Positions 1-8,321 of a DNA stretch of 64,000 nt are shown in pieces. Below the pieces are notes generated by a model, which was not told where the DNA came from, did no database searches, and saw only the letters and a list, made by a program, of their open reading frames with translations. The translations under genes and the position numbers were made by a program. The stretch covers positions 1 through 64,000 of the forward strand of contig NVWQ02000016.1 of assembly GCA_002733715.2 (NCBI GenBank). The letters run 5' to 3'. This DNA comes from Methylophaga sp. GTDB lineage: Bacteria > Pseudomonadota > Gammaproteobacteria > Nitrosococcales > Methylophagaceae. Each line of letters begins with the position of its first letter. Position 1 is the stretch's first letter.

Positions 1-390
1 CGTGTCACAACACATCACTGGAACAGTTTCGTCGTAGTTTTGTTTTGGCTCATATTTCCATTTGATAGCACCGTCGTTGCTTAGATCTAAAGCAAAAACG
101 ATGTTAGGGAACGCAGTATGTACATACATAGTACCGTCGATAATAAGAGCATTACCTTTGTGACCACGTAAAACACCTGTTGAGAAAGACCATGCCATGT
201 TCAAATCAGCAACATTATCTTTGGTGATTTGTGCTAGTTTGCTATAACGTTGGTTGTTATAATTACCGGCTGCGGACACCCAGTTGTTTGGATTTTCTTG
301 TAGTAACTTAATTTCATCTGCTACCGCTACACTTGTTACACCAGTAGTAGCAATTGCCATCATTGCGATTGAGAGAGTTTTCAGCTTCAT
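1..390 (-). CDS. xoxF: PQQ-dependent methanol dehydrogenase XoxF, N-terminal 130 residues (partial)
   Basis: Only the first 130 codons lie in the window; the gene continues beyond base 1. I translated it by hand because it is absent from the ORF track. It starts with a signal peptide ending near AVADE. Quinoprotein alcohol dehydrogenase segments follow: NNQRYSKL, LNMAWSFSTGVLRGH, AFPNIVFALDL, IKWKYEPKQ and, at the edge, PVMCCDT, which carries the adjacent cysteines that form the vicinal disulfide over PQQ. The wording is closest to the XoxF5-type lanthanide methanol dehydrogenase as I know that family. The lanthanide-ligand aspartates lie outside the window, so MxaF is not formally excluded. 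A GGAAGGAA ribosome site precedes the ATG. The enzyme would oxidise methanol in the periplasm. Confidence 0.85.
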   Translation of the reverse strand, partial: MKLKTLSIAMMAIATTGVTSVAVADEIKLLQENPNNWVSAAGNYNNQRYSKLAQITKDNVADLNMAWSFSTGVLRGHKGNALIIDGTMYVHTAFPNIVFALDLSNDGAIKWKYEPKQNYDETVPVMCCDT

Positions 391-437
391 AGTTATTCCT
401 TCCAAAATATTTCATGAATTATTATTGCCACGTAGCC

Positions 438-480
438 ATTAATCAAAAACTAATGCTACACGGAACATGACTTTATCCTG
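438..480 (-). promoter_or_regulatory. Possible promoter of the edge xoxF with one AGGA half-site
   Basis: On the minus strand an AGGA lies 32 bases upstream of ATTAAT. That is the same AGGA to -10 distance seen upstream of the other xoxF and both pqqA genes. The preceding bases GAGTG..TTCAGGAT resemble the pqqA sites, but the partner ATCCT half-site is not convincing. ATTAAT would lie about 48 bases before the start codon. Confidence 0.35.
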
Positions 481-509
481 AACACTCCCATGAGGTACTA
501 TGATGGTCT

Positions 510-557
510 CCCCTTGTAGGGGGGGACTTTATCCCATTCGGAATGGGATGGAGTCCC
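510..557. repeat. Nested hairpins upstream of the edge xoxF
   Basis: Two inverted repeats abut. CCCCT-TGT-AGGGG (510-522) is followed by a long stem at 523-557, in which GGGACT pairs with AGTCCC and ATCCCATTC pairs with GAATGGGAT, closed further by possible G-U pairs. No T-run follows on either strand, so it is not a standard terminator. It lies between the stop of the 343-residue gene and the xoxF promoter region, and could be an operator or a 3'-end stabiliser. Confidence 0.6.
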
Positions 558-599
558 GTAAACAAATAAGTTACATGCCAACCAATGACTTGCAATTAG

Positions 600-1631
600 T
601 TACGGTATAATATCTACTTCCAAATCATCAAAATTATAGCGGTCTATTTGTACAAAACCGCCGTCTTTCATTTCAGGTACTTTATGAATTCTGACATCAC
701 CGACACGAATACTGCCGTCATCTTCATTCAACCAAAAATCAATATCATAATATTCGTTAGTGCTGCCGTGTTTGCGAAAGTCGGTGCAAGCAAAATAACG
801 TCCATCTTCTTTAAGCCGTCGCACTGGTTGATGTACTCCAACAAATTCTAAGCTAACTTTTTCACCTGTTTCCTCATCAATAAGAATATATTCACCTTTA
901 TCTCGGAATTTCTGTTCCAGAATATTGCTTTCAATCGCTGAAATTACTTCCCATGCTTTTTTCTCTTCTGTCTCGCCAGGGTGTTCTGAAGCAGGGATCC
1001 ACCACCATGGACGAGGGTCACGCATCCATAACGTCCATTTGCCATCATAACGTCGTGGCGCTTTATAAATGCGTTCCTCCATCACTAACAATTTTCCATT
1101 TTCAGGCTTTACCCAAAAATCAATCAAATATTTTTTATCTTCTTGGTTTTTTAAATGAAATTTCACACTGGGGAAGTAACCATAGCCATGCAATTTACGG
1201 GTAAAATCTATCTCGTTATAGGTTAACTGAAGATCACGCCCTAAAATCGCATCACGTAATGGAAATACTCCACCATGCGCTGCTGTTTTATCTGTAATAT
1301 ATTTATCGATAAATTTATTGACCTCTTTTGTCGAGAACAAGCCCATTTGGTCTTTAGTTTTACTCAAGCTATTCACGGCATAAAACTCTTTGGCTCGCTC
1401 CACATTTCTAGCTGAGTCTTGAACAAAGACTGATTTAGCATCTTCACTCTGGAAACAATAAGTTTTGTTGTCATCGCTAAGCCATGTCACATCACAATCC
1501 GTCTTGATCACTTTGCCTTCTGCCAAGCCCATGACACACAGGCCACCAAATTCTGAGTCATCTATAATGTCTGCATAAGCAGAAACCGTCATGCTAAGCA
1601 GCAATAATATCTTCATCAACATATTTCGCAT
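600..1631 (-). CDS. Unrecognised secreted protein in the xox cluster
   Basis: I do not recognise the family. The 343-residue product begins with a signal peptide (MRNMLMKILLLLSMTVSAYA), giving a periplasmic or secreted protein. Two related blocks are visible. One reads YLIDFWVKPENGKLLVMEERIYKAP near residues 165-195, and the other YDIDFWLNEDDGSIRVGDVRIHKVP near residues 295-320, suggesting an internal duplication of a beta-rich unit. A tryptophan-rich stretch (RPWWWIPA) lies between them. TAGGAG eight bases before the first ATG supports this start. It sits between the beta-propeller gene and the second xoxF, so a role in methanol oxidation is plausible by position only. Confidence 0.8.
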   Translation of the reverse strand: MRNMLMKILLLLSMTVSAYADIIDDSEFGGLCVMGLAEGKVIKTDCDVTWLSDDNKTYCFQSEDAKSVFVQDSARNVERAKEFYAVNSLSKTKDQMGLFSTKEVNKFIDKYITDKTAAHGGVFPLRDAILGRDLQLTYNEIDFTRKLHGYGYFPSVKFHLKNQEDKKYLIDFWVKPENGKLLVMEERIYKAPRRYDGKWTLWMRDPRPWWWIPASEHPGETEEKKAWEVISAIESNILEQKFRDKGEYILIDEETGEKVSLEFVGVHQPVRRLKEDGRYFACTDFRKHGSTNEYYDIDFWLNEDDGSIRVGDVRIHKVPEMKDGGFVQIDRYNFDDLEVDIIP

Positions 1632-1756
1632 CTTTATATCTCCTAAATATACCCTAGTAAATTTGTAGAGTTATCTAATATGACACAACACTACATTCTT
1701 GGTTTCATGTGTATTTCCTTTATTAGGCAGGATTATTTCACCACACTTTAATCATA

Positions 1757-1790
1757 AAAAATCCCCCCTTAAAAAATTAAGAGGGGATTT
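1757..1790 (-). terminator. Rho-independent terminator after the beta-propeller gene
   Basis: A 14-bp stem (AAATCCCC.CTTAA pairing with TTAAG.GGGGATTT) with an A/T-rich loop is followed on the minus strand by a T-run. It lies 30 bases past the stop of the 322-residue gene and would end the xoxF-to-propeller transcript. Confidence 0.75.
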
Positions 1791-1819
1791 AATGTTAATC
1801 CTTAATAATAAAGACGTTA

Positions 1820-2788
1820 TTACGGTATATAAACACCCCAAGGCATTTTCCCAACAGGTATTGTTTCTATCACTTCAAGCTTCTTTGTATCAATAACTGA
1901 GATAGTATGAGATCGTCCATTGGCAACATAAAGCTTAGAATCATCCGATGTTAATCCCATATTCCAAGGACGCTCACCTACAGGAATGCTTTTTATTACA
2001 AAATCACCATCTGTATCAATCACATCAACGGTGTAAGATTTACCACCTGAAATATAAACACGTTTGCCGTCTGATGATACTTTGACACCATTAGAACGCT
2101 CACCCGTATTAATTGTAGTAAGCAATGTCCAATCAAACGTATTCCATACCTCGGTTACATTTTCTGATTCATTAGCAACATATAGTTTTGTACCATCGGG
2201 AGTAAAGCCCATACCGCGTGGGTGACCCGCCGCAGGAAGTGTTCTGATGATTTTGGGGTTAATTGCATCAATTACATCTACAGAATCTGAGCTTTCTTGA
2301 CTCGCTACCACCCACTTGCCATCAGGTGAATAAACGCAATGTTCTGGTGCATCTCCCATCACCTTAAGTGTCGCTGTTACAGAAAAACTTGCCACATCAA
2401 TAAAAGAAACAGTTGTCGCTTCTTCTTCACAAACAACCAACGTTTTACCGTCAGGAGAAATATCAAGCCCTTCAACACCTTCACCTATGGCTAATCTATT
2501 CGCGACTTGTCGTGTAGCAAGATCCACTTTAATCAACTCTGCTGCATCGGCATCAACAACATATAAAAACTGTTCGTCATTATCTATAACCGTTGCATTA
2601 ATTTCATCACCTAAGCGTCCTGATGCAGGAATTATACCTACGACCCTATCTGTTGCAGTGTCAATCATTGAAATAGTGGCATCTTTTTCATTAATGGCAT
2701 AAGCCGTTTCACCTTGCATTGATTTAACTGACATAGTTTGACATGCCGACAGCACCAATACCAAAGGCAATAATTTTAATGTTTTCAT
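1820..2788 (-). CDS. YVTN beta-propeller lipoprotein of the quinoprotein cluster
   Basis: This 322-residue protein has a lipoprotein signal (LVLSAC, lipidated Cys at residue 16). The rest is made of repeated 40-45-residue blades such as TVSFIDVASFSV, LYVANGRSHTISVIDT and GDAPEHCVYSPDGKW, typical of YVTN/NHL-like seven-bladed propellers. Its position directly downstream of xoxF, xoxJ and cytochrome c genes fits the family described as a PQQ-dependent-catabolism-associated beta-propeller protein. No enzymatic residue set is apparent, and an accessory or scaffolding role in the periplasm is inferred. It appears to be the last gene of the xoxF unit, followed by a terminator. Confidence 0.8.
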   Translation of the reverse strand: MKTLKLLPLVLVLSACQTMSVKSMQGETAYAINEKDATISMIDTATDRVVGIIPASGRLGDEINATVIDNDEQFLYVVDADAAELIKVDLATRQVANRLAIGEGVEGLDISPDGKTLVVCEEEATTVSFIDVASFSVTATLKVMGDAPEHCVYSPDGKWVVASQESSDSVDVIDAINPKIIRTLPAAGHPRGMGFTPDGTKLYVANESENVTEVWNTFDWTLLTTINTGERSNGVKVSSDGKRVYISGGKSYTVDVIDTDGDFVIKSIPVGERPWNMGLTSDDSKLYVANGRSHTISVIDTKKLEVIETIPVGKMPWGVYIP

Positions 2789-2862
2789 TCAGCTTTCCTT
2801 TTTTATAATTCTTCTAAAAAAACCCTACTTCACCAACCAAGAGTCGGGCAGATATTACTTTT

Positions 2863-3528
2863 TCACCAGTTCCGGCGTTTTTCATCACCATTGAAAACAG
2901 TACGGATCCAAGCAATTATTTTCCACAGTTCCTCATCTGTTTTAATAATGTCACCATAAGGAGGCATGGGGCCAACTACGCCCTCCATCCCTTTACGGTA
3001 ATAACCTAACTTAGCTAAGTCATCGCTCCCTAGAGTAATCAAGCGAAATAAGGTGTCGTCATCGCTGCCATAAACAAATACTTCATTCGATAATGGTGGA
3101 CACATACCGCCACCACCGGTACCACCATGACAGCCATTACAACTATTTCCCATAAAGCGTTTATGGCCTTCTAATTCCATTTCTTCATCATCGGTGTACG
3201 GGTTTTTCAATTTACCTTTAGGCGTTGATGCAACACGTTCACGCGGACTCATGCCCACATCTGAAATCATGCCTTCTTCAACGACTTTTTCTACCGAATC
3301 AGCATTTTCTTGACCAGGGATGTAAATCGAAACACCTTTTCTCTTTGGTTTCTCAGCTTTAGCTTTCGCACCTGCTGGTAGAGGAGCAGCATAAGGCCCG
3401 CCATCTGCAACCGCTACTTGAAAGCTTTCTAAATTAGTATCAATAGCTGCTGTTTCTTGTTGTTCGGCGTTACAGCCTGCCGAAAGCAATAGCATTACAG
3501 CCACTAATGTTGTTTTCTTAAATATCAT
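2863..3528 (-). CDS. xoxG: XoxG-like c-type cytochrome (lipoprotein)
   Basis: This is a single-haem cytochrome c with CNGCH near residue 130 and a distal methionine candidate in the GPMPPYGD segment. The C-terminal motif DEELWKIIAWIRTVF is common in cytochrome cL and c550 electron acceptors of quinoprotein dehydrogenases. A lipobox (LLSAGC) suggests membrane anchoring. A proline/lysine-rich linker precedes the haem domain. I prefer the ATG at 3528 because GGAGAG lies seven bases before it; the first ATG at 3540 overlaps that ribosome site. Position after xoxF and xoxJ makes it the likely electron acceptor of this methanol dehydrogenase. The gene symbol is by context and similarity, not proof. 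Confidence 0.75.
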   Translation of the reverse strand: MIFKKTTLVAVMLLLSAGCNAEQQETAAIDTNLESFQVAVADGGPYAAPLPAGAKAKAEKPKRKGVSIYIPGQENADSVEKVVEEGMISDVGMSPRERVASTPKGKLKNPYTDDEEMELEGHKRFMGNSCNGCHGGTGGGGMCPPLSNEVFVYGSDDDTLFRLITLGSDDLAKLGYYRKGMEGVVGPMPPYGDIIKTDEELWKIIAWIRTVFNGDEKRRNW

Positions 3529-3617
3529 TTTTCTCTCCATTCTTTTTATTTTTAAATATTGGGGAAAGATCCATTTTTACCCAATACCCTCTTATAGCCG
3601 TTAAGATTCCTCTTAAC

Positions 3618-5273
3618 TTATTTGCTTTGATTTTCTATAAACCGTGTTAGGAAATCGGCCGATTTTTGGGCTTTATCTTCCTTTGCAACATCTAATGCCG
3701 TTTGACCCAATTCGTTTTTCAATGAAGTATCCGCACCAGATTTAACTAACAGTGAAACCACATCGGCATGGTTATTAGCTGCGGCAATCATCAACGCTGT
3801 CACTCCACCCGCATTTTGTGCATTCACATCAGCTTTATACTGCGTCAACACTTGTGCCGCTGGTAACGAACCTAATTTAGACACAATCATTAATGCCGTA
3901 TAACCGGCCTCACCCATTTTTGTATCTGGGTTTGCATCACTGTCTAATAATGCGACAATCGCTAAAGGCTGGCCTTTTTGTGCTGCTAATCCTAACGCTG
4001 TACTCGAGCTAAGCTTTTCTACTAAATCAAGATCAGCACCATAGCCACCCGCGATTAAACGGATCATTTTGGGTTCATTAAGGTATGCCGCATGCATTGT
4101 AGCCGTCCAACCATCGGTATCAACGGCATCAAGATCTGCTTTATGCTCAAGCAAAGCTCTTACCAAATCAAAATTACCCCCTTTTACGGCAAGCATTAAC
4201 GGTGTTAGCCCTGCATTATCAGCTGTATTAATATCTGCACCTCGTTCAATCAAATAATCAACACGCGTAAAATCTTTCATTAATACTGAACTGATTAGCT
4301 CTTCATCAAGTGAACTACCTCCAGCCAGTGCTGCATCAATTACAGCAGGTAATGTCGTCAAATCAGATTGTTCGGTCGCTTGGAATTTAGCAACTACATG
4401 TTGTTGTTGTTTATAAGTCCCGTGTGATGGAATATCACCCGAGACAATGCAGGTATTACATTCAACAAGTGGCACACCAAAATCAACCAATATTTGTTTA
4501 ATTTCAGCACGTTTTTCTACTAATGCAGCTTCAATTTTCTTCAGCAACTCAGTATCTTGTTTTTTCAATCCAACAGAAAGCTCAAATTCCATCGGTAAAA
4601 CAGTATCAATGCTATTCATTGGCAATAATGCCAATGGTTTGCCACCATTCACTTTGTCAGTGTTATACCAACCGGCCAACGGCCCCCATGCAGCTGCAAC
4701 ATCTAGTTTGCCATCTACTACATCCTGTATTTGCCGTGTAGGTTGATTCGATTTAACCAAATCAGCATTATGACTGATGATATGAAGCTTTAGATTGGCC
4801 TTTTCACCACTCACGCCGTGCTCCATCAATTCAGTTCTCATCGCTGAGTGCTGAAATACGCCCACACTAAGCTCTTTTAAGCGTGGGTCATCTAAGCTTT
4901 TAAAATCATAATTTCTATCTGCGCGTGATGCTAAAACAAAAGTACTACGATACAACGGCGTTGATGTAATCATTCTGTCATTATCGGGCGACATGCCCAT
5001 CAATACATCACAGCTATTATTTTTAAATGTTTGGCGAGTTAATCCTCGCTCAAGATAGGGTCGATAAAAATAGCTTGTTTGTGTACCCAATGCTTCGGCA
5101 AGCACTTCGGCAATTTGATTTTGAAACCCTTCTCTTTGTGTATTTGATAAAGGCATATTGCCAGGATCTGCACAGATCCGTAATGCTACCATTTTTTCTT
5201 CAGCTGAAATAACAGATGTTGTACTTGCCAACATAACCGAGGCAGCCAATGCTACCTGTAAAAAACGTGCCAT
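3618..5273 (-). CDS. xoxJ: XoxJ-like periplasmic binding protein fused to ankyrin repeats
   Basis: The protein has 551 residues. Signal peptide residues 1-24 are followed by a substrate-binding-protein fold (about 28-285) with LRICADPGNMPLSN and FYRPYLERGLTRQTF, characteristic of the quinoprotein-associated XoxJ/MxaJ family. From about residue 305 to 545 come roughly seven ankyrin repeats (GLTPLMLAVKGGNFDLVRALLEH, GVTALMIAAANNHADVVSLLV and others). Family members I know are usually only the first part, about 270-300 residues, so the ankyrin half is an extension. XoxJ-type proteins are thought to help activate or mature the dehydrogenase in the periplasm. The gene is directly downstream of xoxF in the same transcript. 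Confidence 0.8.
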   Translation of the reverse strand: MARFLQVALAASVMLASTTSVISAEEKMVALRICADPGNMPLSNTQREGFQNQIAEVLAEALGTQTSYFYRPYLERGLTRQTFKNNSCDVLMGMSPDNDRMITSTPLYRSTFVLASRADRNYDFKSLDDPRLKELSVGVFQHSAMRTELMEHGVSGEKANLKLHIISHNADLVKSNQPTRQIQDVVDGKLDVAAAWGPLAGWYNTDKVNGGKPLALLPMNSIDTVLPMEFELSVGLKKQDTELLKKIEAALVEKRAEIKQILVDFGVPLVECNTCIVSGDIPSHGTYKQQQHVVAKFQATEQSDLTTLPAVIDAALAGGSSLDEELISSVLMKDFTRVDYLIERGADINTADNAGLTPLMLAVKGGNFDLVRALLEHKADLDAVDTDGWTATMHAAYLNEPKMIRLIAGGYGADLDLVEKLSSSTALGLAAQKGQPLAIVALLDSDANPDTKMGEAGYTALMIVSKLGSLPAAQVLTQYKADVNAQNAGGVTALMIAAANNHADVVSLLVKSGADTSLKNELGQTALDVAKEDKAQKSADFLTRFIENQSK

Positions 5274-5295
5274 TAAAAACTCCTCAACGTAAAAA

Positions 5296-5335
5296 GCCGA
5301 TGAGCCAACACCTGTGTAGGAGCCAACTCATCGGC
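5296..5335 (-). terminator. Attenuator-like hairpin between xoxF and xoxJ
   Basis: A perfect 9-bp stem, GCCGATGAG pairing with CTCATCGGC, encloses a 22-base loop and is followed on the minus strand by TTTTT. It lies 44 bases after the xoxF stop and 22 before the xoxJ start. It probably lowers read-through or stabilises the xoxF message, giving more dehydrogenase than accessory proteins. Confidence 0.65.
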
Positions 5336-5378
5336 ATACTTCTTACTTAGATTGTAATAATCTAAACAATGCTAGTCC

Positions 5379-7286
5379 TTACGGATAAACACGGAAAGCT
5401 GTGAATAAACCACCTTGTGGGATAAGGTTTAATCCAACAGTTTTTGCCATTGCAGTCGCGCCGATCGCACCATATTTATCAGAGAAATCTAAATCAGCTG
5501 TAACAGGTAAGCCTGCCCAACCGCCGATTCCGCTGAAGATACCAACATACTGTTTACCAGCAATTTTCCAAGAAATTGGGTTGCCGATGATGCCTGAGCC
5601 CAATTTTTTGTTCCAAAGCACCTTACCTGAATTACGGTCTACCGCACGGAATTGACCTTCCATATTACCGTAGAATGCTAAACCACCTGCAGTAACCAAT
5701 ACGCCACTCCAGTTTTGGTATGAATCAGGAATTTCCCAAGCTGTTTTACCGGTAACAACGTTGAATTTTTTCAACTTACCAGAAACACCTGGTTTTTCTT
5801 GATACATGTAAACGTTCGCAAATACATACACAGTACCTTGTTGAGTATGCGTACGTTCTTGAGGTTCATCTTCCATACACCAGTTGTTAGTAGGCATATA
5901 GAACCACTCTGGATCACTAGGATCTACCGCACCTGGTTGTTGATCTTTACCACCTTGAGCAGATGGACAAGCAGCCACATTACGACCACGTTCAAATGGA
6001 GAATGCTCTTTCACTTTAAGTGGACGACCGGTTACTAAATCAACTTTAGTAGCCCAATCCACTGTAACGAATTTATGAGCACGTAATAAATCACCATTTT
6101 CACGATCTAATACATAAGCAAATCCGTTACGATCGAAGTTGACCAATGCTTTATGCTGTTTACCATCAACTTTTAAATCAACAAGGATGTTTTCGTTTAC
6201 ACCATCATAATCCCACTGATCAAACGGTGTTTTTTGGTAAGCCCACACCATTTCACCAGTTTTAGCCTTACGCGCCATAATCGTCATAGACCATTTATTA
6301 TCCCAGTTACCTGAGTTAATTTTAGGGTTATATGCATTACATTTTTCATGTGTTAGGTTCTTGCCTGTTTCACCACAACGATAAGCAGGAGACCAATGAC
6401 CAGGGTTACCAGTACCCATATAAACGATGTCTAAATCTGCATCGTAGCTGAACCAAGCCCAAGTTGCACCACCACCAATTTTCCACTCATCATTCGGGTA
6501 GGTAATCATACCTAAATCATGACCGTAAGTTCCGTAGTGAGGATTATCTTTATTAGTTTCTGGTGTTAAACATACATCTTTATCAGAACCTGTACTATGA
6601 CATTTCCATACTTCTTTACCTGTTTGCAAGTCATAAGCAACAGTACGACCACGCGCAGCAAACTCATCACCACCAAAACCAGCGAATACTAAGCCACCAG
6701 CAATCATTGCAGGACCCGTATGTGTTTCACCTTTGTCAGGAAACGCATGTTTAGTGATCCAAATTTCTTCACCTGTTGAGGCATCTAACGCAATCAATAA
6801 TCCATCTAAGGTATGAAATACAACTTTACCATCTGCATAGTTCAAACCACGGTTAACGGTGTCACAACATGCACGCGGCACAGCTGACAAATCACGATCC
6901 GTTTTCTTGTTATAGTTCCAAACTTGTTTAGGATTATCTGGATCAGATAAATCTAAGGCTTGTACAATATTAGGCCAAGCACTGACGAAGTACATCATGG
7001 GTTTGCCGTTGTGATTAACTACAACAGGTTGACCTTCATGTCCACGCAAAGCACCGGTAGATTGTTCCCAAGCCATGTGTAAGTTACCAACCGTTTTTGT
7101 GTTGATATCTTTTAGACCACTATGACGTGTTAACGCATAATCACCACCAGGTGAACCCCAAAGGTTTTGATCTTTATTATTAGCAATGATTTCATCATTT
7201 GCAAATGCTTGGCCCGCTAGACCCAGCATAGCAGCCGCACTAAGTGCAACAATAGATGATTTCAAAGTAAAGTTTGATTTCTTCAT
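5379..7286 (-). CDS. xoxF: Lanthanide-dependent methanol dehydrogenase XoxF
   Basis: This 635-residue quinoprotein has a signal peptide (residues 1-29, QAFAN). The adjacent cysteines that form the PQQ-stacking disulfide are at 140-141 (RACCDTVNRG). The catalytic aspartate is in DQWDYDG at 359, and a second aspartate two residues later (361) is the extra lanthanide ligand that separates XoxF from calcium MxaF, which has alanine there. Several PQQ propeller motifs occur (GEEIWITKH, GKEVWKCHS, GKTAWEIPD, GKVLWNKKL). It oxidises methanol in the periplasm and passes electrons to cytochrome c. The first half differs enough from the edge xoxF that the two are separate paralogues, not a recent duplication. 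Its promoter carries the operator shared with pqqA, and GGAAGGGGAG precedes the ATG. Confidence 0.93.
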   Translation of the reverse strand: MKKSNFTLKSSIVALSAAAMLGLAGQAFANDEIIANNKDQNLWGSPGGDYALTRHSGLKDINTKTVGNLHMAWEQSTGALRGHEGQPVVVNHNGKPMMYFVSAWPNIVQALDLSDPDNPKQVWNYNKKTDRDLSAVPRACCDTVNRGLNYADGKVVFHTLDGLLIALDASTGEEIWITKHAFPDKGETHTGPAMIAGGLVFAGFGGDEFAARGRTVAYDLQTGKEVWKCHSTGSDKDVCLTPETNKDNPHYGTYGHDLGMITYPNDEWKIGGGATWAWFSYDADLDIVYMGTGNPGHWSPAYRCGETGKNLTHEKCNAYNPKINSGNWDNKWSMTIMARKAKTGEMVWAYQKTPFDQWDYDGVNENILVDLKVDGKQHKALVNFDRNGFAYVLDRENGDLLRAHKFVTVDWATKVDLVTGRPLKVKEHSPFERGRNVAACPSAQGGKDQQPGAVDPSDPEWFYMPTNNWCMEDEPQERTHTQQGTVYVFANVYMYQEKPGVSGKLKKFNVVTGKTAWEIPDSYQNWSGVLVTAGGLAFYGNMEGQFRAVDRNSGKVLWNKKLGSGIIGNPISWKIAGKQYVGIFSGIGGWAGLPVTADLDFSDKYGAIGATAMAKTVGLNLIPQGGLFTAFRVYP

Positions 7287-7348
7287 TCTTCTCCCCTTCC
7301 ATTTTTATTAGAATTTACGTCACCGCAATGTGCGGATAGCGTGGAGAT

Positions 7349-7413
7349 ACTATAGTCAGCCAAAACTCATTTAGATTGAGAGTAGTTCCTTGCGCAAAGC
7401 AGGATTTATTCCT
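7349..7413 (-). promoter_or_regulatory. xoxF promoter with AGGA/TCCT operator
   Basis: Reading the minus strand: AGGA, four bases, ATCCT, ten bases, AGGA, seven bases, 25 bases, then a -10 box TATAGT at 7354-7349. The ATCCT-10-AGGA core and the 32-base distance to the -10 box are identical in both pqqA promoters. No good -35 box is present, which suits an activator-dependent promoter. The -10 box lies about 62 bases before the xoxF start. Confidence 0.65.
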
Positions 7414-7433
7414 TTCATTTTTGGGATAAAAAA

Positions 7434-7461
7434 AGCTCTATATCCAAAAGAATATAGAGCT
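7434..7461 (-). terminator. Terminator after the Sel1-repeat gene
   Basis: AGCTCTATAT and ATATAGAGCT form a 10-bp stem with an 8-base loop, with A/T runs on both sides. It separates the two-component/Sel1 unit from xoxF, so xoxF must have its own promoter. Confidence 0.8.
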
Positions 7462-7488
7462 TTTTAATTGATCTTAAAAAAACAGAAA

Positions 7489-8304
7489 CTACGTTGATGG
7501 GATCGTGATCGGTTTTCCTTGTTGCCACGTTGAGGCGAGCTCTTTTGCTTTTGCTAATTGCTTTTCATCTAAACTAAATTCAAGCTCTTTTTTCATTTTA
7601 CTTGCTTCGCCATGACCATCGCGCGTAGCTAGATCTAATAAGGCATAGGCCAAAACCATATCCTTATTAACGCCTACACCTTTTTTATACATCATTCCCA
7701 TAGTGTATTGCGCCTTATAATGCCCTTGCTCTGCTGATTGCCTAATCCAGTCAGCTCCTATTTTCTCGTCTTTTTTAACACCATTACCTTCTAAATAAAG
7801 GATACCCAGCATCAGCTGCGACTTATAATTTTTTAGATTGGCTGATTTTTCAAACCATACAGCTGCCTCTGCTGGGCTTTTCTCCACTCCCCAACCTTTC
7901 ATATACATATCGGCTAAAGCAAATTGTGCCGCAGCAAAATCTTGGTCTGCCGCTTTGCGATACCATGCCACACTTTGCTCGGCATTTTTCTCAACCCCTT
8001 GTCCTTTGGTATACATCACGCCAAGATTATATTGTGAATTAATATCACCTTTCTCTGCAGCTTTAACATACCATTTTGCCGCCATTTTATAATCTCGAGG
8101 CACGCCTAGGCCATCATCGTAGAGTACCCCCATAATATATTGAGACTTAACGTCACCACTTTCAGCAAGCGGTTTGAATTCAGTCATGGCTGTTTGATAA
8201 TCGCCTGACATCATGGCAGACTTGCCCTGCGTGAAATCTGCATTAGCTAACATTGGTAGTGATGCTATTAATAATACTGCTACTGTTTTTAATTGTATTT
8301 TCAT
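7489..8304 (-). CDS. Secreted Sel1-repeat (tetratricopeptide-like) protein
   Basis: The protein has 271 residues with a signal peptide ending LANADF. About five to six Sel1-like repeats follow (YIMGVLYDDGLGVPRDYKMAAKWYVKAAEKGD and relatives, 36 residues each), which build an alpha-solenoid for protein binding. The start lies 17 bases after the stop of response regulator 2, so it belongs to that operon. Its position beside a sensor kinase and xoxF suggests a periplasmic partner of signalling or of enzyme maturation, but this is inference from position. Specific partners cannot be read from the sequence. Confidence 0.85.
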   Translation of the reverse strand: MKIQLKTVAVLLIASLPMLANADFTQGKSAMMSGDYQTAMTEFKPLAESGDVKSQYIMGVLYDDGLGVPRDYKMAAKWYVKAAEKGDINSQYNLGVMYTKGQGVEKNAEQSVAWYRKAADQDFAAAQFALADMYMKGWGVEKSPAEAAVWFEKSANLKNYKSQLMLGILYLEGNGVKKDEKIGADWIRQSAEQGHYKAQYTMGMMYKKGVGVNKDMVLAYALLDLATRDGHGEASKMKKELEFSLDEKQLAKAKELASTWQQGKPITIPST

Positions 8305-8321
8305 TCTATTTCCTTAAAATT

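Noticed and set aside
5401-6754. Plus-strand ORFs of 61-84 codons opposite xoxF
   Set aside because: They are reverse-frame shadows of a strongly supported gene, lack ribosome sites and give no recognisable protein.
7489-8304. Sel1-repeat gene as part of the xoxF transcript
   Set aside because: A strong terminator at 7434-7461 and a separate promoter for xoxF put it with the kinase 2-regulator 2 operon instead.
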